The notes beneath the pieces are model-generated. The model made no database searches, was not told the origin of the DNA, and saw only the letters and a program-made list of their open reading frames with translations. The position numbers and the translations under genes were made by a program. Positions 11,503 through 24,915 of a DNA stretch of 64,000 nucleotides are shown piece by piece; within the stretch, counting starts at the first letter, position 1, and every line of letters starts with the position of its first letter. The DNA comes from Hirsutella rhossiliensis (lineage: Eukaryota > Ascomycota > Sordariomycetes > Hypocreales > Ophiocordycipitaceae): NCBI RefSeq assembly GCF_020360975.1, contig NW_025408668.1, positions 5,022,001-5,086,000 on the forward strand, written 5' to 3'.

Positions 11503-14500
11503 ATAACGAAAATCGACTCCTCTACCGTCCCTACGGTCTATAGGATAATTCTTATAGAGCCCTAAGATTAGGATAAGTAGGTAAAGGAGCTACGGGCTCG
11601 TATAGATAGAACTATCTATAATTTAGTCTTCTTTAATAAGTAGGACCCTCTCGAGCCCCCTCTTTATCCTAGGGCAACGGACTTTATAGAGGGAGCTACC
11701 CTCTTCTCCGAGCTAACCTCCGTATAGTAGAGAGCTTTTTCTACTACCTTAGGTAACTATAAGAGTTACTATAAGGAATACCTTTATAAGACGAAGCTAC
11801 TAACTACCGCACGTATAGTAATAACGGAATCCGTTAGTGCCGTAAAGCTAATTACTCTTTAAGAGGAAGAGACTCCTAGGTAGTAGCTTTTAAAGCTCGA
11901 GACCTCGATAGCTATCTTAAGGGGCTATATAACTAACTATATTAAGAAGACCTATACGGTATACCTAGGAGCCTTTTCTACTAGGAACCTACTAGCTTCT
12001 TTATAGCTAGCTAAGTAGGAAGAAATCCTCGAGGAAGCTAACTAATTATTAAGCTTTCCGGCTAGTAGCTATAGGATATATCTCTACTAATAAAGCCTAT
12101 TAGTAATAGTTACTCGACTATCTTTTAAGAGGCTAGCTAGGAACTAAATAAAGAGGCTGCTAGAGTATAATAGTAAGTAATCTTATTCCTTTATAGCTAG
12201 TACTCGACCTAGACGGCTCGACCTGCTGCCCCTATAGCTACTGCAGCCCCTATTACTACGGCTCCCGCTGCTGCTGCTACGGCTGTTGCTCCTTCGGCTC
12301 CTCCTCCCTCGAGAGCCTTAACGCCGTCGTTAACTATAGCTATAGCCCCGGCCCCGGCTCCGTATCTTACTCCGGGCCCGGCCCTAGCACCGGTCCCGTT
12401 AGTTAGACCGGCCCGACTAGTCCCCTAATAGACCTTTTAGTCCGTTAGTCGAAAAATTAGAGAACTAGTCGAAATCGAACCTCGTTAAAATTAGCAATAA
12501 GGGGTAAAAAGGGGGGGTTTCTAAGTAGACCTTCCGGACTAGGACGAGGATTCCTCGAAGAAATAAATAAGGAGGAATCGACCTACTTACTAAGTATATA
12601 AAAAGCCCTATCGGCTAGAAGACTACTAGTAGGTCTTCGAGGAAAATAGACCTAAAGGAATTAACCCTTCGAGGAGGCTACGAGAAATAGTATAATAGTC
12701 TCTTAAGGAGGACCCCTTGTTATAGAAGAAGATAGACGAGATTCGGGTTACTAAGAAATAGTAACTAACGCCGCTGCCCTTATTCGAGCTATAAATTCAA
12801 GGAAAAATCATTGGTATAGTAAATCCGGCCTTTATCTTCCCTACGGATTAATAAGGCTAAGACTAACCGTTAAAGCCTACTAACTATCCCCTACGAAAAT
12901 TAGCTATCCTTAACTTTAGTGATTCCCTCGATATCTATAATATACTCTTACGATTCCGGTCCTTTAAGAAGGTATAAAAGGAATATCTTATTGCCGGGGA
13001 ATTAACTATATAGATAGAGGGATATAGAAGGGTGAATTTTACGATAAAACTACTTAATAGGTCTATACGAATTCTTCGACGAAAAAGGGTAGCTTTTTAC
13101 CCTCGATTTTTAATAAGCTTAATTTCCTTCCGCCTTCTTTAAGAGGAAGGAATCTTCTAGGATACGACGTCTAAACCTACGAGGCTAGTCTAGAAGAATT
13201 AGACTATTAGGCTTATCGAGGAGAAATTCGGTTAATTTATTCTCGAATTCCGACCTATCCTTAGGAAGGAATCTCTCGAGAAATCAGCTTTCCCTGCTAG
13301 GAGGGCAGGTTCTAAGGACCCTCTTCTAGCAGCCTAAGGAGACGGTCTTCTTTAGCACGCATAACTTAGTTACCCGGGCCCCCTAGCGTTATATAAGCTA
13401 GGTTAATAATAAGGCGTACGAATAAGGGGCCTAAAGACCGTCGAATATAAATATTGCGGCTAAGGGAAGACTAGGAGACGAATTTCTAGACGGACCCTAA
13501 TACGGCCGGACCAGCCGTATAAGGAAATTTAGGTTAACTAGACTAACGTCTCTAGGGACTAGGAAAGCTTAGTTAAGGTAATGTTTTTTATAAACGCTTT
13601 TTTAGGGATAGTTTTCCCTTATTTCTTACGGACCTACTTAAGTAAGTATAACTAGTCTGCCCTCTAGGACTTTATTAACTAGATAAAATCCTACTTTAGC
13701 TACGAGGTAAAGAAGATACGGTCTAATAGAGAGCTATTTACGAAGGATATCTTAAATTAGCTTTAAAAAAGGGGCATTTTACCCCTCCTATTAGCACCGA
13801 ATACCTAGGCCTATAATAGAGGGGTAGAAAGATTAAGGGGTGCTATAATAGAAAGGGCCTATATAATAAGACTTACTATAAGGCTTCTATATAACCTTTA
13901 AAGGGAAGTTATTAAGACCGCCTATTACTTTTAGAACTAGACCCTAAGGGACCCTAGGGGACTAAGGGATTATAGGGACCTAGAGACCTTTTTTAAGACC
14001 TAAGGAATAGACTAGAAATCCCCCCTCGAGCTCTTTACGAAGAAGAGGGCCTCGCTAGCCTACCTTCGTGCCTACGGCTATAAGGTATACGCAATAACTA
14101 CTAATATATAGCTAAAAAGGAAGAAGAAATAAAAGCTTAATCCTAGAGCCTTTATTAGTTACCTCGTTAGGTATAATTCTACGAATATCTTCCGGATCTA
14201 GATTCCTCTTTTATAGAAGGTTATTTTAACTAGGGATATAATTTTCGACGAATCTAGCTTCTTCGACGGAAAGAGGGATTAATAGCCCCTCTTACTCTTA
14301 TAACGTTAGCTAATTTAAAAGATCTAAATTCCCTCTTCCTAATAGTCTTAAGAAGAGGCCCTAGATAAGGAAATAAAAGAAGAAACTAACGTCGAAGTAG
14401 TCGAGGATAACGCCGACTTCGAAGAAGAAGAGGAAGCTACTAGATTAAATAATCTAAACGAAGAAGGAGACTATAGGAAAGCGGTAGAGCTAGAATACGC

Positions 14501-16400
14501 TTGCCTCCCTGCGCCTCCTCTTATAGAATAAGAAGAAGATCTAAAAGCAGTATTCTTTATTAGTCTTCCCGTCTCGACCCCTAAGAGGGTAGGAAAGGCA
14601 CCTCTCTTAAAGGATTACCCAGCTGCCTTTTTATCCCTGCTTCGAGAAGCAAAGGAAGGTATAGGGCCCGATATAGATACTAAAGAAGACTAACCTCTCC
14701 CTTATTTCGATCGTTTTTCCGACTTCTATCTAACGCTAATAGAAGACGGTTCCTATAGAGCGTTTATAGTAGGCCGGCTATTTAAGCTAATATTAGTAAG
14801 GAAGGTATATAAAAGAGACATCCCGGACCTACTAGCAAACTAAAAGCAGCTAGAAAAACACCCCTTTAAAGACTAGTTTTTCTAGGCCTAGAAATACTAC
14901 CTAGCCTTATATAAAGAGATAGGGTCTTTTAAAGAAGTCCTTAAGGAAAAGGCAAGAGGAAAATAGGTCCTTAGCTATAAGTAGGTCTTTATCTATAAGA
15001 CTAATAAACACGGCTTCCTTTAAAAGTGCAAAGCCTAGCTAGTTATCTATAGGAACTAGCAGGAAAAAGGGGATCTTCCTACTAAGGTAACTACCCTAGT
15101 AGGGATGTCTTTTCGGACCCTTATAGCTATAGTAGTAGAATTCGACCTTAAACTCGATTAGATAGATATAGTTAATGCCTTTATTAACTACCTACTTAAG
15201 GAAGAAGAAGTTATCTATATACGCCTTCTACTAGGCTTTTAATAGCTAGGAAAGGTTCTACGGCTTAGGAAAGCTCTATACGGATTATAAAGATTACCCC
15301 TTCTTTAGTAATAGTATTTAATAGGTTCCCTTAAAGCCTTAGGCTTTAAGAAAGTCCCTTAGGAACTATATATAATATAGAAGGGTAAAATTATAGTCTT
15401 CTTTTACGTCGACGATATTATCTAAGCGTACTTAAAAGAGGAAGAAGTTATTACTAAGGAGGCTATACGAGGCCTATAATAAAGGTATAAGATAACTAAG
15501 CTAGGGGAGCTAAAGTAGTTCCTAGGGATACGAATCCTTTAGAATAGGTCTTAACGGACTATCTAGCTTACCTAGGACGCCTATATCGATAAGGTCGCTT
15601 ATAAATTCCTCCTTAATTCCCTTAATAAGAAGCTTCCCTCTATACCTATATTAGATAAAGAGCTTTTACTTAATCCGTTCCTTTAAGCTAGGGAGTAAGA
15701 GAAACACTAATATTAATAGAAGGTAGGCTCCCTGCTTTTTTTAGCTATTTCTATTAGACCGGATATCTCTTTTACGGTCTCCTAGCTAGCTAGGCATAAC
15801 TAGAATCCTAGCCCTAGGCATTAAGTAGCAGCAAATAGAGCTATCCTTTATCTCTATTTAACGAGATTATATAGTCTATGCCTAGGAGGGTAGGAAAGAA
15901 AGAAATTAGCTACCGAAATCTTCCTCTATTTAAGCGATTCGTCCTTTATAGATAATTCCTTAGATAGAAAGAGCTTATAGGGGTATATTATATCCCTTTT
16001 TAGAGGAACTATTACTTAGAGAGCTTTAAAGCAAGCTACCGTTACGACTTCTAGTACGGAGGTAGAGCTACTAGCTCTTTTAGAAGCGTTAAAAGAAGCG
16101 ATTTTCCTTAGCTAGCTACTAATATCGTTACGACTATAAATTCCGTCCCTATTAGCTATAAAATACGATAATACGTAGACTATATAGATTCTTACGGAGG
16201 AAAATAGTAAGCTATCGACCTAGCTACGGTATATCGATATCTACTAGTATTAGTTACGCTAAGAGGTCTAAAGGGGACTTATTTCCGTCTATTAGGTTCT
16301 AATAGTATTAATAAAAGCCGACGGTCTTATAAAGCCCTTACTAAAGTAGAAGCTAGCTATCTTTTTATAGTAAATAGGGCTAGAAGACGTTTAAGAGAAG
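11503..16400 (+). pseudogene. gag-pol polyprotein of copia-2 #2, decayed
   Basis: The start is taken at ATA 11,503 (formerly ATG), which opens MTKIDSSTVPTV. A gag-like part is followed by an Ala/Pro-rich linker (about 12,230-12,420), a protease-like region (about 12,880-13,250), integrase (about 13,450-14,300), RT (about 14,830-15,650, with YVDD at 15,405-15,416) and RNase H (to about 16,350). Gln and Trp codons read as TAA/TAG. In integrase the first Asp (WVDWT) and second Asp (RSDRE) both read Asn, because GAC/GAT preceded by T lost its G. The Glu in NGGVER is kept. No classical CCHC knuckle was seen in gag. The stop position is uncertain. Confidence 0.85.
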
Positions 16401-16692
16401 CTGTCCTTAGAGGCCTGGAGAAGGTAACGTTTATACTTAAAGAAGAAGGAAGAGGTTTTTCCCTTTAGAGGGCCCCTTATTTCGATTAGGTTTTTCCCTT
16501 TAAAGAAGGCCGCCTTTCTTATAGGACTTTCCCCTCTTTAGGCCCCTTTTCCTTAAGTAGGTCTAAAAGAGCCTAGGGACCTAAAAGGGCCCCTACTTTC
16601 CTCGAGTAAAGGGAGAAGTATAGAGCTAAGAACCTCCTCTATACGCTTACTAGCCCGAAGCCGTATTAGCTATACCCTTAAGGGGCAGGCTA

Positions 16693-16706
16693 TAGCTAAG
16701 GGGGTG
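16693..16706 (+). other. Polypurine tract of copia-2 #2
   Basis: A purine-rich run (AGCTAAGGGGGTG) immediately precedes the 3' LTR at 16,707 and fixes the plus orientation. It is the expected second-strand primer in reverse transcription. Confidence 0.7.
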
Positions 16707-17193
16707 TATCGCGAAGCGTAGCTTAATTTCGTAGTTCTCGGAGATATCCCTTAGTATAAGGGACCAAGGAAGCTAAAAACACCCGGTATAGAAGAAGGAA
16801 GAAGCAGCTAAAAAGAGGTATAGAAAGGAGGGTAGGGGCATAAGGGGGAGTAGAAGTAGCGATAGCTTCCTATAAAGGTAGCGAAAGATAAGATAGATAT
16901 ACCGGTAACGGCTAGAAAAGAAGGGAAAAAACTAGTAAAAAGCTTAGTAGTCGAAAGGATATTAGTAGCTTCTTTAAGTAAGATCTTCTTTATTAATTAA
17001 GATGCTAGATAGGTATAAAGAGGCGAGTTAGATAGAGGAAAGAAGGATAATTAAGGTAATATAATAATTACTCCCCTACCTTTATTACTACTCCCGTAAG
17101 AATTAAATCTCTCTACCCTACCTATCCGACCCCTTACTTTTAATTTCACCTTCGTATATTTTTTATATACTTCTTATATCTCTCTTCGCGAGA
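16707..17193 (+). repeat. 3' LTR of copia-2 #2
   Basis: 487 bp, equal in length to the 5' LTR and differing mainly at CA/TG-to-TA sites. Its right end touches AGAGCT, where the interrupted copia-1 LTR resumes. Confidence 0.88.
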
Positions 17194-17573
17194 AGAGCTA
17201 GCTTAGAATACTAGCTAAGATCTCTTAAAAATACTAGTATAACTAACCTCCTTTAAATATAAATATTAATAGAACTAAGATACTTTTAAATATACTTAAG
17301 GTATTATAGAATTCCTTAGTCTTAGGGCTATATATTAGCCTAAATCTAGCTTTAAAAGGTTCTTCTATTTAGCTATAATTATCTATATAAGATAGTATAT
17401 CCGCTAGTAGATATAAATAGAATTATTAACTTTAATACCTCTTCTATATACTAATATACTACTAATAAATTCTATTAAAAATCCTACCTTATATTCCTTT
17501 ATCCCCTTTATTATATAGTCTTATATAATTCCTTAATTTCCTAAAATTCCGCTTTTGCTTATATACCTTTAGA
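17194..17573 (+). repeat. copia-1 LTR, second part (element #3)
   Basis: After the duplicated AGAGCT (17,194-17,199) the copia-1 LTR resumes and ends at 17,573, just before the primer site GGTTATAAGCC. It completes the 194 bp at 4335-4528 to the full 568 bp, so the copia-2 pair is a clean insertion. This is the long LTR form containing the 189-bp segment that some copies lack. Confidence 0.9.
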
Positions 17574-18082
17574 GGTTATAAGCCTAGCTTACTCCTTTTA
17601 AGCCGGGAAATTAACTTATACTTTTTAAAATTCCTTGTTAAAATACCCGATTAAAATTCCTTTTAAAATTCCCCTTAACTTCTTTTACCTTCCTATACTC
17701 TTAAACTCCTATCTAGACTTCTCGATCCCTATAAACGAAATAATACCGAATTTATATAAAATAGGTAGATAGAAAGAATATAAATTTACTAGACTTAAAA
17801 GAAATTTAAATTATATCTTATAAACTATAAAGATAAAAGCTATCCTTATAAAAGAAAAGCTTATTACTACTCTAGAGTAAGTAAATTATATATAAACTAT
17901 AAAAGCTTTATCTATAATATTCCTTTAAGTTAAAGATAGTCCTTTAATATAAATTTAGTATTTAAAAAATACTAAAGAAGTATAGGATAAGCTTAAAAAG
18001 CTATATAATTCGTCGAACTTTTTATCGAATTATCTACTTATTAAGTAGCTCTTTAATCTTAGTCCCTTAGACTTTAATTTAG
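17574..18082 (+). pseudogene. copia-1 #3 leader and gag N-terminus, truncated
   Basis: The primer site (GTTATAAGCCTAGC) is followed by a leader and by the N-terminal gag block, which matches the same block of the copia-1 copy at 43,902-45,104. Similarity stops abruptly at about 18,082, in the segment that reads LSPSDSNLE in the least mutated copy. The rest of this element is not found downstream, so the element was truncated or interrupted. Confidence 0.75.
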
Positions 18083-20032
18083 CTTAGTTTCTAACTATAG
18101 GATAAGTTACTTATAGTTATTAATCTAAGTATTAAATAATTCTAAACTAATAGGTTAGCGGAATAAATCTTATAGTAATATATCTAGTCGTTAATAAACT
18201 AGTATAGTAAGGTACTCTTTTAAGTATAGCGCTCCTTTTACTTTTTAGTAGAGCTTTAAAATCTATTTATAAAAGTTAGCTTAATTTATAATATCTAAGG
18301 TAGTAAATTATTTTATTTATAAAGATCTTAAAGGTACTTTTATCTAGATAGCGAAGCGTTTTTATAGTTTAGTATACTAAGTAGTATATCCTTAGCCTAG
18401 AATATAAAGTATAGCTTAGTTAGATTCGCTAAGATCGCTAAAATACTATTTAATAGCGGTTCTATAAAGTAAGCTAGGGATTAATATCGCTAGTTTATTA
18501 GCGTATTTTAGTCTATAAATAGCTACTTACTTTAAGGAATTAATAAATTAATCGACGCTTCTATATATAATTATTTTCTTAGTTTCTTTAAGGATATTAA
18601 ACGTTATATTAAAAGGGCTAATAAGGTTAAACTTCCTTATATCTTTTAGTTTAATATATACTAAGGGTACTTAAGGAGGGTTTATAGTAGTATTATCTTT
18701 AGTTTCTCTTACTATAGCTTTTACTAATAGTCTTATAAGAGCTTCTTTTATAATTAAGCTTACTAGCTAGTTCGCTAAGGTTATTATCGCGAACGTATTA
18801 CTAAGGGTAGTATTATTTAAAGGTTCCTTCTTATTTTAGTTATTATAGTTTAGTAAACTTTCTAAGCTTTATTTTTTTAATAAAGGTAGTTAAGGTAGGG
18901 CAGGGAAAGCTATACTATATTAATTTATATAAGGCTTTATTACTTATAGCTAATATTACCTTATTATTAAAATATATTTTAGGTTATTAATTCGTTCTTA
19001 TAGGCTTTAATAATTAGCTAAGTAAGGTAGTAAGTTATATTATAAAAGTTCCGCTCTTAATTCCTTTAGGTGTTATTCTTACTACTAAGGTAAGCAATCT
19101 AGCTATCTTTTATTTCTATAAGAACTTAATAAGAAATATCCTAGAAATAAGTATATTTCTAACTACTAATAAAAGCTCTATATTACTTAAGCTTTAATAT
19201 ATTAAAGTTCTACTTTTATCTAAAGTTCTCTAAGTATTTCTTTTATAAAAAGAGACTAAGAAGCTAGTATTTATTAGTATATAAGTAGGAGCTTTCTTCT
19301 TAATAAGATATTAAGGTTTATAGGTTAAGGTTAACTTATTCCTTTCCTTATTCTTTATCTTTTATTCTATTAAATATAAACCTTAGGAGAATAAATAGTT
19401 AAGGGAATTAAAATTACTACTATTTATTATATACTAATCCCTTAGTATAGGGCTAGTACTTTAACCTAGCTATTTACTTAGATTTAGTATAGGTCTAATA
19501 AGTAACTAAATAGACTAGCTACTATATATTATTAAACGTATTATATAAACTAGCTACTATACGTTATTACGTACGTTAAATATAGACTAGCTACTAGTCT
19601 TATAAGTTAAAGTAAGGGTAGTAATAACTATCTATATTCTTCTTTATTCGCTTAAGATTTAATAGGTTCTTTATCTTTTATATATATTATAGTAAGCGTA
19701 AGACCTTACTTAGGGCTTTAACTAAGTAATATCTTAACTTTATAATTATACGATAGTAGTATAGCGTATTCGCGGTATTTCCTAGTATTTTCCCTAAGTA
19801 AGTATAGGTATTTCTCTATAATTTCCCTACTATATTCTTATAGTAACTTCTTAGGGAAATATCGGTATAATCCCTAAGGAGCTATTATTATTTAGGAAAT
19901 TATAGTATATTCTATATATAATATATCCTTAGGGGAAATCTCTATAAAATATCTATATAATCTACTTAGTTATTATTTCTAGGATTTCTAGGTAATTTCC
20001 TAGAGTTTACTTAATAGCTTTTAGGTTCCTTC
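18083..20032. other. Unidentified RIP-saturated DNA between two copia remnants
   Basis: This 1.95-kb segment matches none of the four element families in the window. It replaces copia-1 sequence at its left side and ends at the copia-2 LTR at 20,033. I see no RT, integrase or zinc-knuckle motif. Short direct repeats around 19,530-19,620 (a GACTAGCTACTA-type motif, three copies) are the only visible structure. It may be a decayed DNA transposon or old intergenic DNA. Confidence 0.4.
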
Positions 20033-20934
20033 TATCGCAAAGTATAGCCTAATTTTATAGTTCTTAGAGATATCCCTTAGTAAGAGGGACTAAGGAAGCT
20101 AAAAACACCCGGTATAAAAGAAGGAAGAAGGAGCTAAAAAGAGGTATAGAAAGGAGGGTATAGGTATAAGGGGAAGTATAAGTAGCGATAGCTTCTTATA
20201 GAGGTAGCGAGAGATAAGATAGATATACTAGCAACGGCTAAAAAGGAAGGGAAAACTAATAAAAAGCTTAGTAGTTAAAAGGATATTAGTAGCTTCTTTA
20301 AGTAAGATCTTCTTTATTAATTAAGATACTAAATAGGTATAAATAAGGGCGTTAGATAGAGGAAAGAAGGATAATTAAGGTAATATAATAATTACTCCCT
20401 TACTATAATTACTGCCCCTATAAGAATTAAATAGCTTAGTCCTACCTATCTAACCCCTTACTTTTAATTTTACCTTTATATATTTTTATATACTTTTTAT
20501 ATCTCTCTATAAGAGAGTTATAAGCCTAGGAGGAATAGTATTCTTATACCTTCTAGCTACTATAAAAGATACCTTTCTTATATCCTTTTTCCCCTCTTAC
20601 TAGAAAAGCTGATTTTTAACTAACTTTTCTACCCTTCCCTATAATAATAACGAAAAACGACTCTACCGCCCCTATAGTTTATAGGACGATTTATATAAAG
20701 CCCTAAGATTAGGATAAGTAGGTAAAGGAGCTACGGGCTCGTATAGATAGAACTATTTATAATTTAGTCTTTTTTAATAATTAGGACCCTCTCGAGCCCC
20801 CTCTTTATCCTAGGGCAACGGATTTTATAGAGGGAACTTCCCTCTTCTCTAAGCTAACCTCTATATAGTAGAGAGCTTTTTCTACTACCTAAGGTAACTA
20901 TAAGAGTTACCGTAAGGAATACCTTTATAAGACG
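20033..20934 (+). mobile_element. copia-2 #3, first part: 5' LTR and gag N-terminus
   Basis: The LTR is 20,033-20,516 (484 bp), followed by the primer site GTTATAAGCCTAGG and a gag start that aligns with copia-2 #2. It is cut after TTTATAAGACG at 20,934 by copia-1 #2 and resumes at 42,377. The interrupted target reads AGACG on the left (20,930-20,934) and AGATA on the right (42,372-42,376), the same 5-bp duplication with RIP changes. Confidence 0.9.
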
Positions 20935-21313
20935 TCTTAAAGTATATAAGTAAAAGCGGAATTTTAGGAAATTAAGGAGTTATATAAGATTATATTATAA
21001 AGGGGAAGAGGGAGTATAAGGTAGGATTTTTAATAGAATTTATTAGTAGTATATTAGTATATAGAAGAGGTATTAGTCGTGCTAGTATTCTTAAGAGGCC
21101 TTAGCTAGTATTCTAAGCTAGCTCTATTTCTTCGATTCCCGATTATATAATAACTAGCACCTTATTTAATATATAATAATATATAGAATACTAAGCGATT
21201 CTTACTTTATAATATATAATTTTATCTATAATTAATATACTACTTATTAGCTTATATAATCGGGAGAGTATATTATAGCTGCTTTATTTATAGTAGGAAT
21301 ACTATTCCTTATA
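20935..21313 (-). repeat. 3' LTR of copia-1 #2 (short form)
   Basis: 379 bp. It begins at the left with TCTTAAAGTATATAAG, the U5 end, and ends at CCTTATA, followed by the minus-strand polypurine tract (plus-strand GCCTCCCTT). Confidence 0.88.
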
Positions 21314-24300
21314 GCCTCCCTTAAAGAGTAGATTTATATACTCTTTACTAATTTATTTATAGTAGTATATATATAAGGTAAAAACCGAATTTAGGAAAAC
21401 TATTCTTATACCTTAATAAGATATATAAAAACCTATTCTTTCTTAGGAAAATAAATCCTTAAGTATATACTAATAGAAAAACCTATAGTAGGAAAAATCT
21501 ATAGTTATAATAATTATTTATAGGATAACCTTATATAAGGTAAAACCTATTATTGCTAGGAAAATCTTAATATATAAAAACCTAGTAAATATTTCTTTAA
21601 GAAACTTAAAAAGGAAAAGCTTAGTAAGGGAAAGATATAGAAAGTATAAGAAATATTTAAAAACCCCTTTTAATTGCTTAGGAACTTATATTAAAGATAG
21701 ACCGTCTCTAAATTTATAGAGTAATCTAGGTCTTAATTCCTTTATAAAAGTATTAGCTATATTATCTTTTAATTTAATATAAAAAACTTAAATTTCCCCT
21801 TCTCTTATATTAGTTTTAGTATAGTAATAAGCTAATCTTATATACTTAGACCTTTTATAAAATTCCGGATTTTCTACTAATTTAATAGTAATAGTATTAT
21901 CCGTTAAAATAAGAGGTATAGTATTAGGAATCTTAATAAATAGATCCTTAGTAATATATTTAAAAAGTATATTTAAATAAATCGCTTCTTTATATACCTC
22001 CCTAAAGCTAATATACTTTGCTTTATAGGTAGAAAGGGTAATAGCTTTCTACTTAAAGCAAGCCTAGCTTATTATATTATTATATATATAAAAATAGTAA
22101 CTAAAAAAGGGTTTTCCGTCTATTAAATCTAACGCTTAGCTAGAGTCGGTAAAACCCTTTATATATAGATAGGTAGAAGAGATATTATAATTATATTTAA
22201 TCTTTAGGCTAGGGAATTTATTTAAATATTTCTAAATTATATTTAAAGCCTTAAAATACGTTTAGTCGGGCTTAGCCGCGAATCTAGTATAGGAAATTAT
22301 AGAGTATAAGATATCTAGCCTAGTAAATAAAGCTAAGTATAATAGAGATCCTATTTCTTTCTAAAGTTATAATATATCTTTCTTAAAAGGTAATTCCTTT
22401 ATTTTTATAAGCTTAAAGCCTACTATAGCGGGTAATTTTAAAGTTCTTAAACCTTCTTTATTAAATTCCTTTAATTTATTTAAGGTATAATTTTCTTAGG
22501 ATATATATAGCTCTTTATTTTCTCGGTTTATTATAATATTTAAACCTAAGAAGTCTTTTATATCTCTTAAGATAGTAAAATCTAGGAATTTAGATAATTC
22601 TTTAAATAATCTTTCTTTTATTATAGATTTAAAAGGCCCTACTATAAGAAATTCGTCGACGTAAATTACTAAGGCTATACTATAGTCCTTATTTATATAT
22701 ACTCCTTTATTTATTAAAAGAGGAAGAAATCTAAGTTTATTTAGTATAATTTTTAAATAATTATACTAGAGCTTAGGACTTTATTTTAGGCTATATAATA
22801 CTTTCTTTAGCTTTGCTTTTATTTAACCGGTTTTATATAGGTCTAGGAATTTAGTTAATTTAATTCCTTTAGCTCTATAAGCTAATCTATATTTTAAATA
22901 ATATTCTTTAAGAGCATATTTTTCGTAGCCTATAGAAAGATCGATATATACTTTACTATCTATATCGGTATATATAAAGGTATTTATTATATCTATTAAT
23001 AAAGCTTTAAATTTATAGATAATAGCTAAAATAAGTAGAATTTTAATAGATTTAGGTCTAGCTATAGTTAAGAAGGTATCTAGGAAATCTAAGCTATAGA
23101 TCTACTTAAATCCTTATATTACGAAACGGGCTTTATATTTTATTATATTATTTTAACTATCCTTCTTAATAGTATAGACCTAGCGGCCTCTTATAGCCTT
23201 TATATCCCTAAGAAGGTAGGAAAATCCCTAAGTTTTATATTTAATTAGCTAGATAATTTCCTTAATTATAGCTTCTTTTTAAAATACTACTTTAGGGCTA
23301 TTTATTACTTATTTATAGGTCTTTAGAATTTTTAGATCTTAATTTTCTATATTAGCTAGAATTAACTTTATAAAATTATAGTTTAGAAATAAATTAACGT
23401 TAGGGTATTCGATATAGTTAGAATTAAACCCTTCTAGCTTCTTAGGTAATTCTACTACTATTTTACTAGTAGTAGGAATAGGATCGTTATTTAAAGACTC
23501 TTCTTCTATAGAAGGTAAGGGACTTTTATCTCTAGGTTCTTTAGTAGCTTCCTCTATAAGGATATAGCTTTCTAGCTTATCTTTATATAAAATAAAATTA
23601 AAATTAAAGGTATTATTACTATTAGAAATTTCTAGACTTTTTATAAATTTATTTTCTAGTATAGTAATATCTCTAGAAATAGTAATCTTTCTCTTAGTAA
23701 GATCCTAGATTTTATATATATTTTCTAAATAGCTTACTATTACTCCCTTAAAAGCTCTATTATCTAGCTTATCTTTAAGGTCTTTATTCTTATAATATAT
23801 AGGGCTTTTAAAGGTCTTAATTTAATTTAAGGTCTCGAAGGGCAGTATTATATTATCCCTCTTTTCTATAAGACTTTTAAATCCTATCGTAGAATATAGT
23901 TATCTATTATATAAATAGGTAGCTATTAAAATAGCTTCTCCTTATAGATATCTAAGAAGCTTAGTAGTAAATAAAAGAGCTTATACTTTTTCTAATATAG
24001 TACGATTTATTCTTTCTATTTTACTATTAGATTCTAGCGTCCTAAGAAGACTAGAATTAAAGGTAATCCCTTCTTTTTTATAGTAGAGCTTTATTTTATA
24101 TATAAATTCTTTAGTATTATTAGAAAATGCTTCTTTAATCCTAGTATTTTTAGGGTTATTTTCTATCCTATTTTTAAATTCTAGGAACCTATCTAGAGCT
24201 TCCCTTTTTTTCGAAGAAGGTATATTTCTAGATATCGGGTTCTTATATCTAAGAAAGAAATATAGTAGTAATATTTATTATAAGTAGGCACTTTAATTAG

Positions 24301-24915
24301 CCCTTAAATATCTAATACTATTTTTTCTAAATAGGTATAAGACTTATATAAAGGTTATTTATTAACTATATTTATTGCTTTAGGTCTAATATATATTTCG
24401 TATTATTTTATTTTATTTTCCTCTTTTAAAGGTATTTTTATATCCTTATTATATCTTTTTAATATTTCTAAAATAGCCCTACTATTTATATACCCTAAGC
24501 GTAAGTACTAAGTATAAAAATCTATATCCTTTACCTTTAATACCTTTAAAGATATAATAAGGATTAATTAGCTTTTTAATAAAGGTTCTATAAAAATATA
24601 ATATAATTTATTTCTAAGAAATCCTTTACTAAGGACCTTAGCCTTATTATTTAATAAAAGAACTTTATTTCCTCTTATTAAGGCATAGGTATTATTAAAA
24701 TAAGATTATAATAGTATATTTACCTTTAATTTAAGTATATAAAAGTAGTCTTAAAGGATATACCTTTTATTACTATATAAGAACTTAAATACTAAGTTTA
24801 CCTTTCCTTTTATTAATATAATAAAAGCTTTTCCTTAGTAAACTTTAGACTTAATTTCTTTATAGTTAATAAGGAAATTCTTATTTAATACTATATACTT
24901 AGTAGCTCTAGTATT
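21314..24915 (-). pseudogene. pol of copia-1 #2 (RNase H, RT, integrase, protease start), decayed
   Basis: The region aligns with the pol of the younger copia-1 #1 (55,965-59,520). On the minus strand it carries integrase, RT and RNase H, with the RT Asp-Asp box at about 22,658-22,670. Its homopolymer runs are longer at several places than in #1, so this older copy is a better guide to the ancestral frame. RIP has replaced Met, Gln and Trp codons. At 24,911-24,915 (GTATT) it is cut within the protease by the insertion of another copia-1 LTR. Confidence 0.85.

Larger units (their letters stand above)
10874..17193 (+). mobile_element. Ty1/copia retrotransposon copia-2 #2, plus strand, RIP-mutated
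   Basis: A structurally complete 6,320-bp element with two 487-bp LTRs (10,874-11,360 and 16,707-17,193), a primer site directly after the 5' LTR, a gag-pol frame in the copia order protease, integrase, RT, RNase H, and a purine tract just before the 3' LTR. It is the best copy of this family in the window. The right flank AGAGCT repeats the left flank of the pair. Integration was into the LTR of copia-1 #3. Confidence 0.92.

Noticed and set aside
4529..17193. Giant TIR DNA transposon or Polinton, suggested by the long inverted arms
   Set aside because: Each arm has its own pair of direct LTRs, a primer site, a purine tract and copia gag-pol. They are two LTR elements head to head.
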